DNA of 64,000 bases, from assembly GCA_035627955.1 (NCBI GenBank), contig DASPKU010000006.1, positions 124,001-188,000 on the forward strand. The letters run 5' to 3'. Position 1 is the first letter of the stretch; the number at the start of each line of letters is the position of its first letter. The notes under the pieces are model-generated. The model was given only the letters and a program-made list of their open reading frames with translations, did no database searches and was not told the DNA's origin. Of this stretch, positions 18,561 to 26,662 are shown in pieces. A program made the translations under genes and the position numbers. Source of the DNA: Phycisphaerales bacterium (GTDB taxonomy: Bacteria; Planctomycetota; Phycisphaerae; Phycisphaerales; UBA1924).

Positions 18561-19637
18561 TCACTTCTTGGCGGGGGCGGCCGTCGGCTGGTCGCTCCTC
18601 GAGCGCTGGGGGGTGGTGGCGGTCGGTGCTGCCTGGCCGCTCTGGATGGTGGTCTCCAGCTTGATGGAGCGCTTCATCTCCTCGGGCGGGCTCTGTGGGG
18701 GGGTGGCCCGCACCTGCTCGCTCGAGGTCAGGGTCATCTTCGAGTCCACGGGCGCCATGGCAAGGGTTGAGCCGCGGTAGGTGCCGCTGCCGGCGCCGGT
18801 GAGACTCACGAGCTCGAGCTTGTAGCCGGGCGGCAGGTTCGGGAGCGCCATTTCCTGCGGCTCGGCCCTCTGTGTCACGGCGGTGTCGAGGGTGAAGGTT
18901 GCGTCCTTCGTCTCCTGAAGTGTCGCGGTCGTGGTCTGGGACATCGAAAGGCCGAGGTTGTCGACGACAGCGCTGACTTCCCACTTGGCGCCCTTGCCGA
19001 CTGATTCGACGGGGAGTGGCGTGACGAGCTGGTTGAGCATCGTGCGGATCTTGTCCACCATCTCGGGCGCCGCGGCCGCGGCGGTCTCGGGGAGCTTGAA
19101 GTCGGCACTACGGGTCTCGCCACGGCTGGAGACCACGACGCGGGCGGTCATGCCCTGCATGGCGTTGAGGGCGTCCTTGATGAGCTGGGCTTCCATCGGG
19201 TTGGTGCCAGCGCCGTCGGTGGTCATGGTCGTGAAGGTTGCGTCGTAGGTGATGTCGCCGCCGGGCGCGACCTCCTTCACGGCCTGGTCCATGCGGATCA
19301 CGACCGAAGGGGTCGACATCTGCATGACCTTGCCCGCGAAGTCGGCCTGCGAGGACATGGACATGCGGATGTTGACGGTGTTGGTGCTTCCAACCGCGGG
19401 GGCGTAGCGGAGCTGCACGCGGGGCTCGGCGCCGGCGTCGATGAGCTTGATGACGGGGGTAGAAACGGTGAGGGCGGGATTCTTGGGCTGGTCCTGCTTC
19501 GGCGCTGGCTGAGCGGGGCTTGAGGGTTGGGTGGGGCGGGGCTGGGTCGGCTGGTTTGCTGGTGTGGGCTGTGCGTGCGTGACAGCGCTGGCGGCTGCCA
19601 CGGTGATTCCAAGCCACATGAGACGGCGCGTGGGCAT
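18561..19637 (-). CDS. Exported protein of unknown function (possibly DUF6263-like)
   Basis: 358-aa protein. A signal peptide (residues 1-22, ending VTHAQ) is followed by a Pro/Gln/Thr-rich linker (about 23-55) and a soluble domain with 'VQLRYAPAVGSTNTVNIRM' near its start. The C-terminus is Pro/Ala rich. ATG 19637 is supported by AAGGAG six bases upstream. It is 32 bases downstream of the KMO-KynB gene on the same strand, so it may be the last gene of the kynurenine operon, although its sequence suggests nothing about that pathway. The DUF6263 link is only a resemblance. Confidence 0.65.
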   Translation of the reverse strand: MPTRRLMWLGITVAAASAVTHAQPTPANQPTQPRPTQPSSPAQPAPKQDQPKNPALTVSTPVIKLIDAGAEPRVQLRYAPAVGSTNTVNIRMSMSSQADFAGKVMQMSTPSVVIRMDQAVKEVAPGGDITYDATFTTMTTDGAGTNPMEAQLIKDALNAMQGMTARVVVSSRGETRSADFKLPETAAAAAPEMVDKIRTMLNQLVTPLPVESVGKGAKWEVSAVVDNLGLSMSQTTTATLQETKDATFTLDTAVTQRAEPQEMALPNLPPGYKLELVSLTGAGSGTYRGSTLAMAPVDSKMTLTSSEQVRATPPQSPPEEMKRSIKLETTIQSGQAAPTATTPQRSRSDQPTAAPAKK

Positions 19638-19669
19638 ACGGGACTCCTTGGTGCACAAGGGTACGGTGC

Positions 19670-21787
19670 TCAGGCGAGCGGGCGCAGCACGGCCCGCACG
19701 GGGCTCCCGTCGAAGCCCATGAGCTTGAGCGGCGCGGCGATCAGCTCGTACTCCCCGGGGGCGACGCTCTGGAGGTCGAGCCCTTCGAGGATTGCGATGC
19801 CCTGCTTGAGAATGGCCTTGTGGGCGGGCAGGTCCTTGGAGTCCTGAAGGTCGACGCTGGGGGTGTCGATGCCGATGGTGCGGACGCCTTTCGCCGCGAG
19901 GGCCTCGACGAGCTCGACCGAGAGGGCCGCGAAGTCGGAGTTCCAGGACTCGAAGCTCGGAAAGGTGCCGGTGCGGATGAGCACGCGCGGGTGGCGGATG
20001 GCATCGAGGCCGGTGCAGTGCTGGGGTAGGACGCGCTGGGCGCTGGGTGTGGTCGCGGCAATGACGTGACAGGGGCCGATGTAGTGGTCCAGCGGCATCT
20101 CGCCGACGCTGGGAGCCTTGTCGCCGTAGTGGTTGGGACCGTCCGCGTGAGCGCCGAGGTGAACGGTGGTGCGGAGCGTGGAGAGCGTGATGTTGTCGCC
20201 GCGCGAGATGTCGCAGAGGACCTCGCGCGAGGGGCAGGTGTCGCCGGGCCAGACGTTGGTGGTCGGGGTGATGGCGGGGGTGATGTCGATGAGCCGCTTG
20301 TCGCCGCTGGATGAGCCGCCGCCTGCGAGCACGCGCCCGGCCACCTCGGCGACGCGTGACCGCCAGTTCGCGTCGCCGAGCGTTTCGATCGAGCCGCGCG
20401 GCACCTCACGGATGACGGCGTCCAGCACCCGGTCGAGCTCGCGACCGCGCTGGCGGGCCTGCGCGTAGGGCACGGTCGAGAAGCTCACGAGGTTGTACTG
20501 CGGCGTGACGGTGCCCAGGTGCGCGTGGTGCACGGCCTGCTCCACCTTCTTGCGGTAGACGAAGTCGGGCTGCCCGGTCTTGTCTCGCATCTCGACGAAG
20601 TTCTCGACCGCCATGTCGGCGATGGCGTCGGCGTTGGGCTTGCGATCCGCCTGGTACGCGCTGAGCGCGCCGGTGAAGTCCCAGCGGTTGCCGCTTCGCT
20701 CGGGCGGGTGCTCGCGCAAACAGCGGGAGAGCGCGGTGCAGTCCTCGAACGCGGCGTTCATGCCCTGGCCGTAGAAGGGCACGATGGCGTGCGCGGCGTC
20801 CCCGAGCAGCGCCACCCGGCCTCCGTGCTGCCAGGGCCAGCAGCGGACGGTGACGAGCGAACTCGTCGGGTTGCGGGTGTAGTCCTCAACGAGCGTTGGC
20901 ATCAGCGGCACGGCGTCGGGGTAGTGCTCGCGGAAGTGCCGCTCGATGTCGGGGGGGGTCCGCAGGTTCTCGAAGGAGTGGGGGCCCTTGAAGGGCCAGA
21001 AGAGCGTGCAGGTGAAGGAGCCGTCGCGGTTTGGGAGCGCGATCATCATGGACTGGCCGCGGGGCCAGATGTGGAGGGCGTGGGGTTCCATGGCGAAGGA
21101 GGAAGACTCCACCGCGGAGTTGGCGGAGGGGGCGGAGGTGCGCGGAGCGGAGTTTGGAGCGGGCGGGATGTGGAGTTCTTTGTAGCCGTGCTCGAGGTAG
21201 GACTGGCTGTACTCGAAGCGGTCGGTCTTCTGGAGCCGGCCGCGGACCCCACTGAAGGCGCCGTCGGCGCCGATGATCAGGTCGGCCTCAACGCGCGTGA
21301 TCGAACCGTCGGGCTTCTGGAAGATGGCCGCAGGCGCGGGCGAGTCCAGGTCCACGTCGATGCAGAAGTGGTCGAACGTGAGCGACACGCTGCGGTGCTC
21401 GGCCGCGGCCTTGATGAGGGTCAGGTTCAGCCCGCCGCGGGAGACGGAGTTGATGGCGTCCTTGGGATCGTGCGAGTAGGGCAGGAAGTAGGTGGGGGTG
21501 GTGCTGTTGGGCGGGCCGGGCGGGTGGATCATGCGGCCGGGCATGCGGATGGCGTCGCTGCGCATCACCCGCTCGTCGAGCCCGGCGCCCGCCAGGCCGG
21601 CGATGCCGCGGGCAGAGAGGGCGAGGTTGATGGACCGGCCGCCGGCGTAGCCGTGGGCGCGCGGGTCGGAGCGGCGCTCGAACAGCGACACGCGATAGCC
21701 CTCGCGGGCGAGGTAGCAGGCCATGAGCGCGCCGGCGAGACCCGCGCCGGCGATGAGCACGTGGATGTCGGCGTTTGAGCGACCCAT
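19670..21787 (-). CDS. Bifunctional kynurenine 3-monooxygenase / kynurenine formamidase fusion
   Basis: 705 residues holding two complete enzymes. Residues about 1-490 are an FAD-dependent kynurenine 3-monooxygenase: GAGLAGALMACYLAREGYRVSLFERR binds the nucleotide, GRSINLALSARG and LLGDAAHAIVPFYGQGMNAAFEDC are family signatures. Residues about 498-705 are a KynB-type metal-dependent N-formylkynurenine formamidase: WPGDT, the H-x3-H-x-D-x3-H site in HLGAHADGPNH (H543, H547, D549, H553), H656 and E668 in HKAILKQGIAILEG, and the ending YELIAAPLKLMGFDGSPVRAVLR. The formamidase makes kynurenine, which the monooxygenase then hydroxylates. One intact frame joins them, with no internal start needed. 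GTG 21823, touching the upstream stop, is an alternative start. A Ser-Ala-rich insert interrupts the first domain near 21111-21154. Confidence 0.93.
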   Translation of the reverse strand: MGRSNADIHVLIAGAGLAGALMACYLAREGYRVSLFERRSDPRAHGYAGGRSINLALSARGIAGLAGAGLDERVMRSDAIRMPGRMIHPPGPPNSTTPTYFLPYSHDPKDAINSVSRGGLNLTLIKAAAEHRSVSLTFDHFCIDVDLDSPAPAAIFQKPDGSITRVEADLIIGADGAFSGVRGRLQKTDRFEYSQSYLEHGYKELHIPPAPNSAPRTSAPSANSAVESSSFAMEPHALHIWPRGQSMMIALPNRDGSFTCTLFWPFKGPHSFENLRTPPDIERHFREHYPDAVPLMPTLVEDYTRNPTSSLVTVRCWPWQHGGRVALLGDAAHAIVPFYGQGMNAAFEDCTALSRCLREHPPERSGNRWDFTGALSAYQADRKPNADAIADMAVENFVEMRDKTGQPDFVYRKKVEQAVHHAHLGTVTPQYNLVSFSTVPYAQARQRGRELDRVLDAVIREVPRGSIETLGDANWRSRVAEVAGRVLAGGGSSSGDKRLIDITPAITPTTNVWPGDTCPSREVLCDISRGDNITLSTLRTTVHLGAHADGPNHYGDKAPSVGEMPLDHYIGPCHVIAATTPSAQRVLPQHCTGLDAIRHPRVLIRTGTFPSFESWNSDFAALSVELVEALAAKGVRTIGIDTPSVDLQDSKDLPAHKAILKQGIAILEGLDLQSVAPGEYELIAAPLKLMGFDGSPVRAVLRPLA
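21111..21154 (-). repeat. Degenerate CTCCGC repeat inside the kynurenine monooxygenase domain
   Basis: On the coding strand CTCCGC occurs five times in 44 bases, three of them nine bases apart. It encodes an N-S-A-P / T-S-A-P / S-A-N-S-A run between 'YKELHIPP' and 'MEPHALHIWPRG', where bacterial KMO proteins normally have only a few residues. It is in frame. Confidence 0.5.
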
Positions 21788-21823
21788 GGGTGGATTGTTG
21801 CCGCGCCGCGGGGCGGCGCTCAC

Positions 21824-22432
21824 CTACCGCACGCGGACGATCTCGACGGTCTCGGCGCCCGGGTTCCAGAGTGCGTAGCGGGGCTCGTCGATGCCGTCGC
21901 GCCCCCGCCCGACCGCGCCGACGCAGATGGCGTACCGGCGTGCCGCGTCGAGCGTGACGGGCTCGCCGTACTCGAACGGGACGACGAGCGCCTCGTCGCC
22001 ATCGCTGGCGAAGATCGCCGGGATGTGGATGTGACCAACGAAGCACAGGCGCTGGCGCGTGCCGCGGAAGAGCTGCGCGGCGTCGCGCAGGTCGCGCACG
22101 CCGCGTGCCCCCGCCACCGGCGAGATATGGGTGAACAGCACGTCGCCCTCGCGGAGCTCGCGGGGCATGCTGCGCAGGAACTGGTCCTCGGGCGAGCCCT
22201 CGGGCAGGTCGCACATCAGGTCGCAGTTGCCTAGCACGCTGGGCACGCCCCTCCGCAGCAGCTCCGTCAGCACGGGAGCGCCGCCGCGCCAATCGTCCAC
22301 GTTGTCGCCGAGGCTGATGATGCGGCTGATGCCGCGGCGGTCGATGTCGGCGAGCACGGCCTGGAGCCGGGGAAGGTCGCCGTGCGCGTCGGAAATGATG
22401 GCGGTGGGGGTGTTATTGATCGGAGGCGTCAC
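21824..22432 (-). CDS. Metallophosphoesterase (YfcE-like) in the kynurenine operon
   Basis: 202-aa calcineurin-like phosphoesterase. The metal-binding motifs are all present: SDAHGD (D-x-H), SLGDNVDD (G-D), LGNCD (GN-x-D) and FVGHIHIP (G-H-x-H). Such proteins cut phosphodiesters or phosphomonoesters; the natural substrate is unknown. The start codon overlaps the kynureninase stop by four bases (ATGA), and the stop touches the following KMO-KynB region, so the three are one transcript. Its presence in the middle of a tryptophan-degradation operon is not explained by the pathway. Confidence 0.9.
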   Translation of the reverse strand: MTPPINNTPTAIISDAHGDLPRLQAVLADIDRRGISRIISLGDNVDDWRGGAPVLTELLRRGVPSVLGNCDLMCDLPEGSPEDQFLRSMPRELREGDVLFTHISPVAGARGVRDLRDAAQLFRGTRQRLCFVGHIHIPAIFASDGDEALVVPFEYGEPVTLDAARRYAICVGAVGRGRDGIDEPRYALWNPGAETVEIVRVR

Positions 22433-23724
22433 AGCACCCTCTTCAGCACCTGCACGAGCTCCCAGCAGTCACGGTAACTGACGTAGAGCGGGGCGGGGGC
22501 GACGCGGACCACGTTCGGCTCGCGGAAGTCGACGACAACGCCCTGGGCGTGCATGCGCTTCTCGAAGTCGCGGGTGGCGCCGCTGACGGCGAGCGAGAGC
22601 TGCGCCCCGCGCTGCTCCCTCTCCCGCGGCGTGATGATCTGCACCTTGCCGGGCAGCTCGCGTGTGATGAGCCACTCGAGGTAGCCGGTGATCTTCTCGC
22701 TCTTCTCGCGGAGGGCACCCATGCCGACGCGGTCGAAGATCTGCATGGACGCCTTCACGGGGGCGAGGGCCATGATGGGCGGGTTGCTGAGCTGCCAGGC
22801 CTCGGCGCTCTGCATGGGCTCGATGGTGGGCCTCATCTGGAAGCGGGTGGCGGGCTGTGTGCCCCACCAGCCTTCGAATCGGGGGAGCGAAGAGCCGCCG
22901 CGGAGCGGCGGGGTACCCGGTACCTTGAAGTGACGTTCGTGGACGAATGCGCCCGCTACGGCACCGGGGCCGCTGTTGAGGTACTTGTACGTGCACCACG
23001 CGGCGAAGTCGACGCCCCAGTCGTGCAGCTTCATAGGCACATTGCCCGCGGCGTGGGCGAGGTCCCAGCCGACGGTGCAGCCGCGCTCTTTCGCGGCCGC
23101 GGTGATCCGCTGCATGTCGAACCACTGGCCCGTCAGGTAGTTCACGGCGCCCAGCATCACCAGCGCGACCTGCTGCCCCTGCTCCCACAGGAAGGCCTCG
23201 ATGTCGCTGGTGCGGAGGGTGTGCTCGCCGTCTCGCGGACGCAGGCGGATCAGACCGTCCTTAGGGTCGATGCCGTGGAACCGCAGCTGGCTTGCGACCG
23301 CGTAGCTGTCGGAGGGGAACGCGGTGTCCTCGATCACGATTTTGTAGCGTTCGCTGGTGGGCCTGAAGAACGACACCATCAGGAGGTGCAGGTTGGTGGT
23401 GAGACTGTTCATCATCACGCACTCACCGGGCACGCCGCCGACGAGCCTGGCCGCGGGCTCGCGGAACCATTCGTGGTAGGGCAGCCACGGGTCGCGCCCG
23501 TGCAGGTGGGCCCCCACGCCCAGCCGAGCCCAGTCCTCGAGTTCCTGCTCGAGCAGTGCACGCGTCGCCATGGGCTGGCACCCCAGCGAGTTGCCCGTCA
23601 TGTAGACGCACGGACGCGACGGGTCCTTGGCGCTGGGCGGGATGTGGAAGAGCCCGCGGCACTCCTGCAGCGGATCGGCGGCGTCGAGTGAGGAGGCGAA
23701 GGCTTCGTCGGAGCGAAATTCCAT
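22429..23724 (-). CDS. kynU: Kynureninase
   Basis: 431-aa PLP enzyme splitting kynurenine or 3-hydroxykynurenine into alanine and anthranilate or 3-hydroxyanthranilate. Conserved features are YMTGNSLG near the N-terminus, NSLTTNLHLL, the aspartate in GWDLAHAAGN, and the PLP lysine in CTYKYLNSGPG (K247). SNPPI and a C-terminal VRVAPAPLYVS fit the family. Residues about 268-279 (VPGTPPLRGGSS) are an extra segment relative to bacterial homologues, which run from VHERH almost directly to LPRFAGWWG; it is encoded by a palindromic repeat at 22894-22918. ATG 23724 is preferred to GTG 23742 because TATCCT lies exactly six bases before it. First gene of the operon kynU - phosphoesterase - KMO/KynB. 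Confidence 0.95.
   Translation of the reverse strand: MEFRSDEAFASSLDAADPLQECRGLFHIPPSAKDPSRPCVYMTGNSLGCQPMATRALLEQELEDWARLGVGAHLHGRDPWLPYHEWFREPAARLVGGVPGECVMMNSLTTNLHLLMVSFFRPTSERYKIVIEDTAFPSDSYAVASQLRFHGIDPKDGLIRLRPRDGEHTLRTSDIEAFLWEQGQQVALVMLGAVNYLTGQWFDMQRITAAAKERGCTVGWDLAHAAGNVPMKLHDWGVDFAAWCTYKYLNSGPGAVAGAFVHERHFKVPGTPPLRGGSSLPRFEGWWGTQPATRFQMRPTIEPMQSAEAWQLSNPPIMALAPVKASMQIFDRVGMGALREKSEKITGYLEWLITRELPGKVQIITPREREQRGAQLSLAVSGATRDFEKRMHAQGVVVDFREPNVVRVAPAPLYVSYRDCWELVQVLKRVL
22894..22918. repeat. Palindromic repeat copy inside kynureninase
   Basis: The 23-base core CGCCGCGGAGCGGCGGGGTA plus CCC (22896-22918) is identical to 63071-63093 and matches the complement of 32226-32248 at 22 of 23 positions. 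CCGCCGC and GCGGCGG form a 7-bp stem with loop GGA. Here it is translated, in frame, as part of an extra loop. Confidence 0.75.
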
Positions 23725-23730
23725 GGGTGC

Positions 23731-23736
23731 AGGATA
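23731..23736 (-). promoter_or_regulatory. -10-like TATCCT six bases before kynU
   Basis: TATCCT on the minus strand matches the -10 consensus at four of six positions and ends six bases before ATG 23724. No Shine-Dalgarno sequence is visible, so a leaderless transcript is likely. No good -35 was found. Confidence 0.4.
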
Positions 23737-23793
23737 AGGCACACGGCCTTGAAGCGAGGCCGTCAGCAGTCCCGCAGGTCCTGCTACACCCGG

Positions 23794-24816
23794 CTAGCAG
23801 TCTCCGCCGCCCAGGACTCGGAAGAAGGCCTCGATGTCCTGGTCGGTCCCGGCATCGCCGTCGCCGTTGAAGTCGGCGCCGCCCCGCCAGCACGCGGCAC
23901 AGCAGTTCCCGCCGAGACAGGCGAAGAACGCCTCGATGTCCTGATCGGTGCCGCCGTCGCCGTCGCCGTTGAAGTCCTGCGGCCCGCAGGGGGGTGGCGG
24001 CGGAGTCAGGTCGAGCAGGTCGATGTAGCGGCCGCTCCCGGCGTAGATGAGCTCGTCAACCCCGGTGCCGGGGTCGTAGCGGTGGATGCCGGCGCTGTTG
24101 GTCCACACGACGCTCCCGTCGCGCAGCTGGTGCACGCCCCGGGCCTCAAAGGCCGGGAACGAGGACAGGATCTGCCCGGTGTCCTTGTGCAGGGTGGCGA
24201 TCCGGGCATCGGTGAACGAGGCGGCGAGAACGTGGCCGTCGAGGTCATGCCCGAGCTGCTCGACGAACCGGACGCCGATGCCGTTGTTGAAGGTGCCCAG
24301 TGAAACACCGCCATAGGTGTAGCGGTGCACTTCATCGAATGTGGTGACGCTCGCGCCAACGAGCAGAGCGCCCTGGTGCTCGAGGACCGAGAACGGGCTT
24401 GAAGCCTGCCCGGAGGTGGAGAACCGAAACACGAATGCGCCGTTGGTATCGAAAACCTCGATCGAGTTGGCGTTGCGGGACACGTACACCCGACCGTCCG
24501 CGTATTCCATGCCGCGGACGTTGTCCATTGTCTGAGGCGGGTTGCCCTCTACGGCGCCCAGGTACTCGCCGGTCAGGCTCCAGCGGGAAACCCGGTCAGC
24601 GTTCTGTTCTGAGACCCAGATCTCCTGCCCCACCTGCATGGCGTGGAACGGCAGTCCGCCGGCCAGCGTGAAGTACGCGTCGTTCTCCACCGCTCCGGTC
24701 TCCGGGTTCAGGAGCACCAGCCGGTTGGCGGCCGAGTCGGGCATCATCAGGTACTGCTGCCCCAGCGCGGGGAGGGCAAGCAGCATGGCGGTGATCAGGG
24801 CGAACCCTCGGGGCAT
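23794..24816 (-). CDS. Secreted beta-propeller-like protein with double dockerin-like (GC-type) module
   Basis: 340-aa exported protein. Residues 1-19 are a signal peptide (FALITAMLLALPALGQ). The next ~255 residues read as repeating blades (for example LVLLNPETGAVE, VSRWSLTGEYLG, IEVFDTNGAFVFRFST, HRYDPGTGVDEL), like NHL or lactonase-type propellers. The last ~60 residues carry two copies of D-F-N-G-D-G-D-x-G-T-D-Q-D-I-E-A-F-F with cysteines between, the same module as in the protein at 862-1602. ATG 24816 is supported by AGGAG ten bases upstream; the frame runs on to 25482 but that part lacks any protein character. Confidence 0.8.
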   Translation of the reverse strand: MPRGFALITAMLLALPALGQQYLMMPDSAANRLVLLNPETGAVENDAYFTLAGGLPFHAMQVGQEIWVSEQNADRVSRWSLTGEYLGAVEGNPPQTMDNVRGMEYADGRVYVSRNANSIEVFDTNGAFVFRFSTSGQASSPFSVLEHQGALLVGASVTTFDEVHRYTYGGVSLGTFNNGIGVRFVEQLGHDLDGHVLAASFTDARIATLHKDTGQILSSFPAFEARGVHQLRDGSVVWTNSAGIHRYDPGTGVDELIYAGSGRYIDLLDLTPPPPPCGPQDFNGDGDGGTDQDIEAFFACLGGNCCAACWRGGADFNGDGDAGTDQDIEAFFRVLGGGDC

Positions 24817-25019
24817 TCCGGCGAAACTCCTCGGCGGGCGTGGACCAGGGCAGCGCCACCCGCGCGGAATCTGCTGGGGGGCGGTGAGAGACAGCCCATC
24901 CGTCGCAGATGGCCGATGGGATGCGTCGAACCGGGGATTCCGTCTGTGGGTCGCTGCACCCACCGGGCTCCCACGGGTGGTGGGCCCGAACAGGGGCCCG
25001 GATCGGTGCCGAAAAGGCG

Positions 25020-25307
25020 TTATCTGGAGAGGGTGAAGGCCCACGCGATAAGGTGGGAAGCGGTTATCAGTAGGGTGACCAGGACAAAGGGCAGCTTCCG
25101 GTTCTTGTGCGTGACGATCAGCATGGCCGCGATCGCACCCGGGAACCCGCCGAGCAGCTCCGCCAAGTGAAGCGAGGATTCGGGTATGCGGCGGCGACCG
25201 GCTACGGCGGCGCGTTTGTCGCGGGCGAACGCCGCAAACGTGACCAGTGAGGCGATGGCGTACCAGCCGGCCGTCAGGATGAGGGTGAGCTCGGGGTGGG
25301 ATGGCAT
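25020..25307 (-). CDS. DUF1294 small membrane protein
   Basis: 95-aa protein with three hydrophobic segments. AFARDKRAAVAGRRRIPESSLHLAELLGGFPGAIAAMLIVTHKNRKLPF matches the DUF1294 pattern D-K-x-A-A...R-x-x-R-I-P-E...G-G-x-x-G-A...H-K-x-x-K-x-x-F. Function of the family is unknown. GTG 25310, three bases upstream, is an alternative start. It lies between ispG and the dockerin-type gene on the same strand. Confidence 0.8.
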   Translation of the reverse strand: MPSHPELTLILTAGWYAIASLVTFAAFARDKRAAVAGRRRIPESSLHLAELLGGFPGAIAAMLIVTHKNRKLPFVLVTLLITASHLIAWAFTLSR

Positions 25308-25325
25308 CACAGGCCGAGCCGCGCC

Positions 25326-26591
25326 TTATCGCCCGGACACCGTCAACGGCGTGAGGCCGCCGGTGGCCACTTTGGCGTAGCCGCTGCCCAGCTCGCCGAT
25401 GGGGTCCGGGGGCACGATTTCCACCTTCTTCTCGCCCAGCTTGGCCTCGCCGCGGAGCACCTTGTCCTGGAATGCCAGGCACTCCGCCAGCAGGCGGGGC
25501 AGGATTTCCGGCTCAGGTACGTTTGCGACCCGCTCGCCCTGCACGTAGATGATGCCGCGACGGTCTCCCGCGAACACGGCCACGTCCGCCCCCTCCGCCT
25601 CGCCCGGCCCGTTCACGATGCACCCCATCACCGCCACCTTCATTGGCACAGTGACCTTCTCCGCAAGGGCCTTGCGGACATCCTGAATGAGCGTGAAGAG
25701 GTCGACTTGGATGCGGCCGCACGTGGGGCAGGCGATGAGGTCGACACCCACACGCTGCCGCAGGCCGAGGGAGTACAGCAGCTCCAGCCCGTCCTGCACC
25801 TCGTAGATGGGGTCGTTGGCGTAGCTGATGCGGATGGTGTCCCCGATGCCGTTAATGAGCAGACCCGCCAGCGCCGCCACCGACCGAATGCAGCCCGTCT
25901 CCTTAGGCCCGGCGTGCGTCACTCCCAGGTGCAGCGGGTGGTCGAAACGCTTGCTGATCTCGGTGTAGGCGTCCACCACGATCTGCGCATCCATCGACTT
26001 GGCGCTGATGGCGATGTCGTAGAAGTCGCGCTCGTAGAAGATGTCGAGGTACTCCTCGAGCTTGGCGATCATGATCGCCAGCAGGTAGCCGTGCTTCTGG
26101 TCCGAGAACACGGCCCCCAGCTCCTTCATCCGCTTCTGCTTGTCCTTGCGCTCGATGATCGAGCCCTCGTTGACGCCCACGCGGATGGGGATGCCCCTGC
26201 CGCCGTTGGCCGCCTTGCACGCGTCGATCACCGCGTTCACCTGCGCCCGGTCCTGAATGTTCCCGGGGTTAAGGCGGATCTTGTGCACGCCCGCCTCCAC
26301 CGCCTCGAGGGCGCGCTGGAAGTGGAAGTGCACGTCCGCGACGATCGGAACCTTCACCTGCGGGATGATGTGGCGGAGGGCCTCGGTATCTTTCTTTTCC
26401 GGCACGGCCACGCGGACGATGTCGGCCCCCGCCGCCGCGAGCTTGTTGATCTCCCGCACGCACCCGTCGATGTCATGGGTGTACCCGGCGGTCATGGTCT
26501 GCACCGAGACAGGGGCGTCGCCGCCGATCTTGACGATGCCGACGCGCTCGTCGCCGACCTGGATTTGACGGGTCTTCTTGCGTGGGGTCAT
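25326..26591 (-). CDS. ispG: 4-hydroxy-3-methylbut-2-en-1-yl diphosphate synthase (IspG/GcpE)
   Basis: 421-aa iron-sulfur enzyme converting MEcPP to HMBPP in the MEP pathway. The TIM-barrel part has VSVQTMTAGYTHDIDGCVREI, VADVHFHFQRALEAVEAGVHKIRLNPGNI and GVNEGSI; the C-terminal part carries the cluster cysteines in IACPTCGR and VMGCIVNGPGEAEGADVAV. Length fits the bacterial form without the plant insertion. ATG 26591 begins the conserved protein; the frame continues upstream without similarity. The enzyme for the next step (IspH) is at 9017-10063. Confidence 0.96.
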   Translation of the reverse strand: MTPRKKTRQIQVGDERVGIVKIGGDAPVSVQTMTAGYTHDIDGCVREINKLAAAGADIVRVAVPEKKDTEALRHIIPQVKVPIVADVHFHFQRALEAVEAGVHKIRLNPGNIQDRAQVNAVIDACKAANGGRGIPIRVGVNEGSIIERKDKQKRMKELGAVFSDQKHGYLLAIMIAKLEEYLDIFYERDFYDIAISAKSMDAQIVVDAYTEISKRFDHPLHLGVTHAGPKETGCIRSVAALAGLLINGIGDTIRISYANDPIYEVQDGLELLYSLGLRQRVGVDLIACPTCGRIQVDLFTLIQDVRKALAEKVTVPMKVAVMGCIVNGPGEAEGADVAVFAGDRRGIIYVQGERVANVPEPEILPRLLAECLAFQDKVLRGEAKLGEKKVEIVPPDPIGELGSGYAKVATGGLTPLTVSGR

Positions 26592-26662
26592 GTGCGGGGA
26601 TGGTAGGAAACCGGGAGTGGCACTGGGCGCGTGCGTGCGCCCGCAAGGCTGGGGATTGGTCG

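Noticed and set aside
24817-25482. N-terminal extension of the second dockerin-type protein
   Set aside because: It is Arg/Pro rich, overlaps the DUF1294 gene in another frame, and would place the signal peptide in the interior. AGGAG before ATG 24816 supports the short form.
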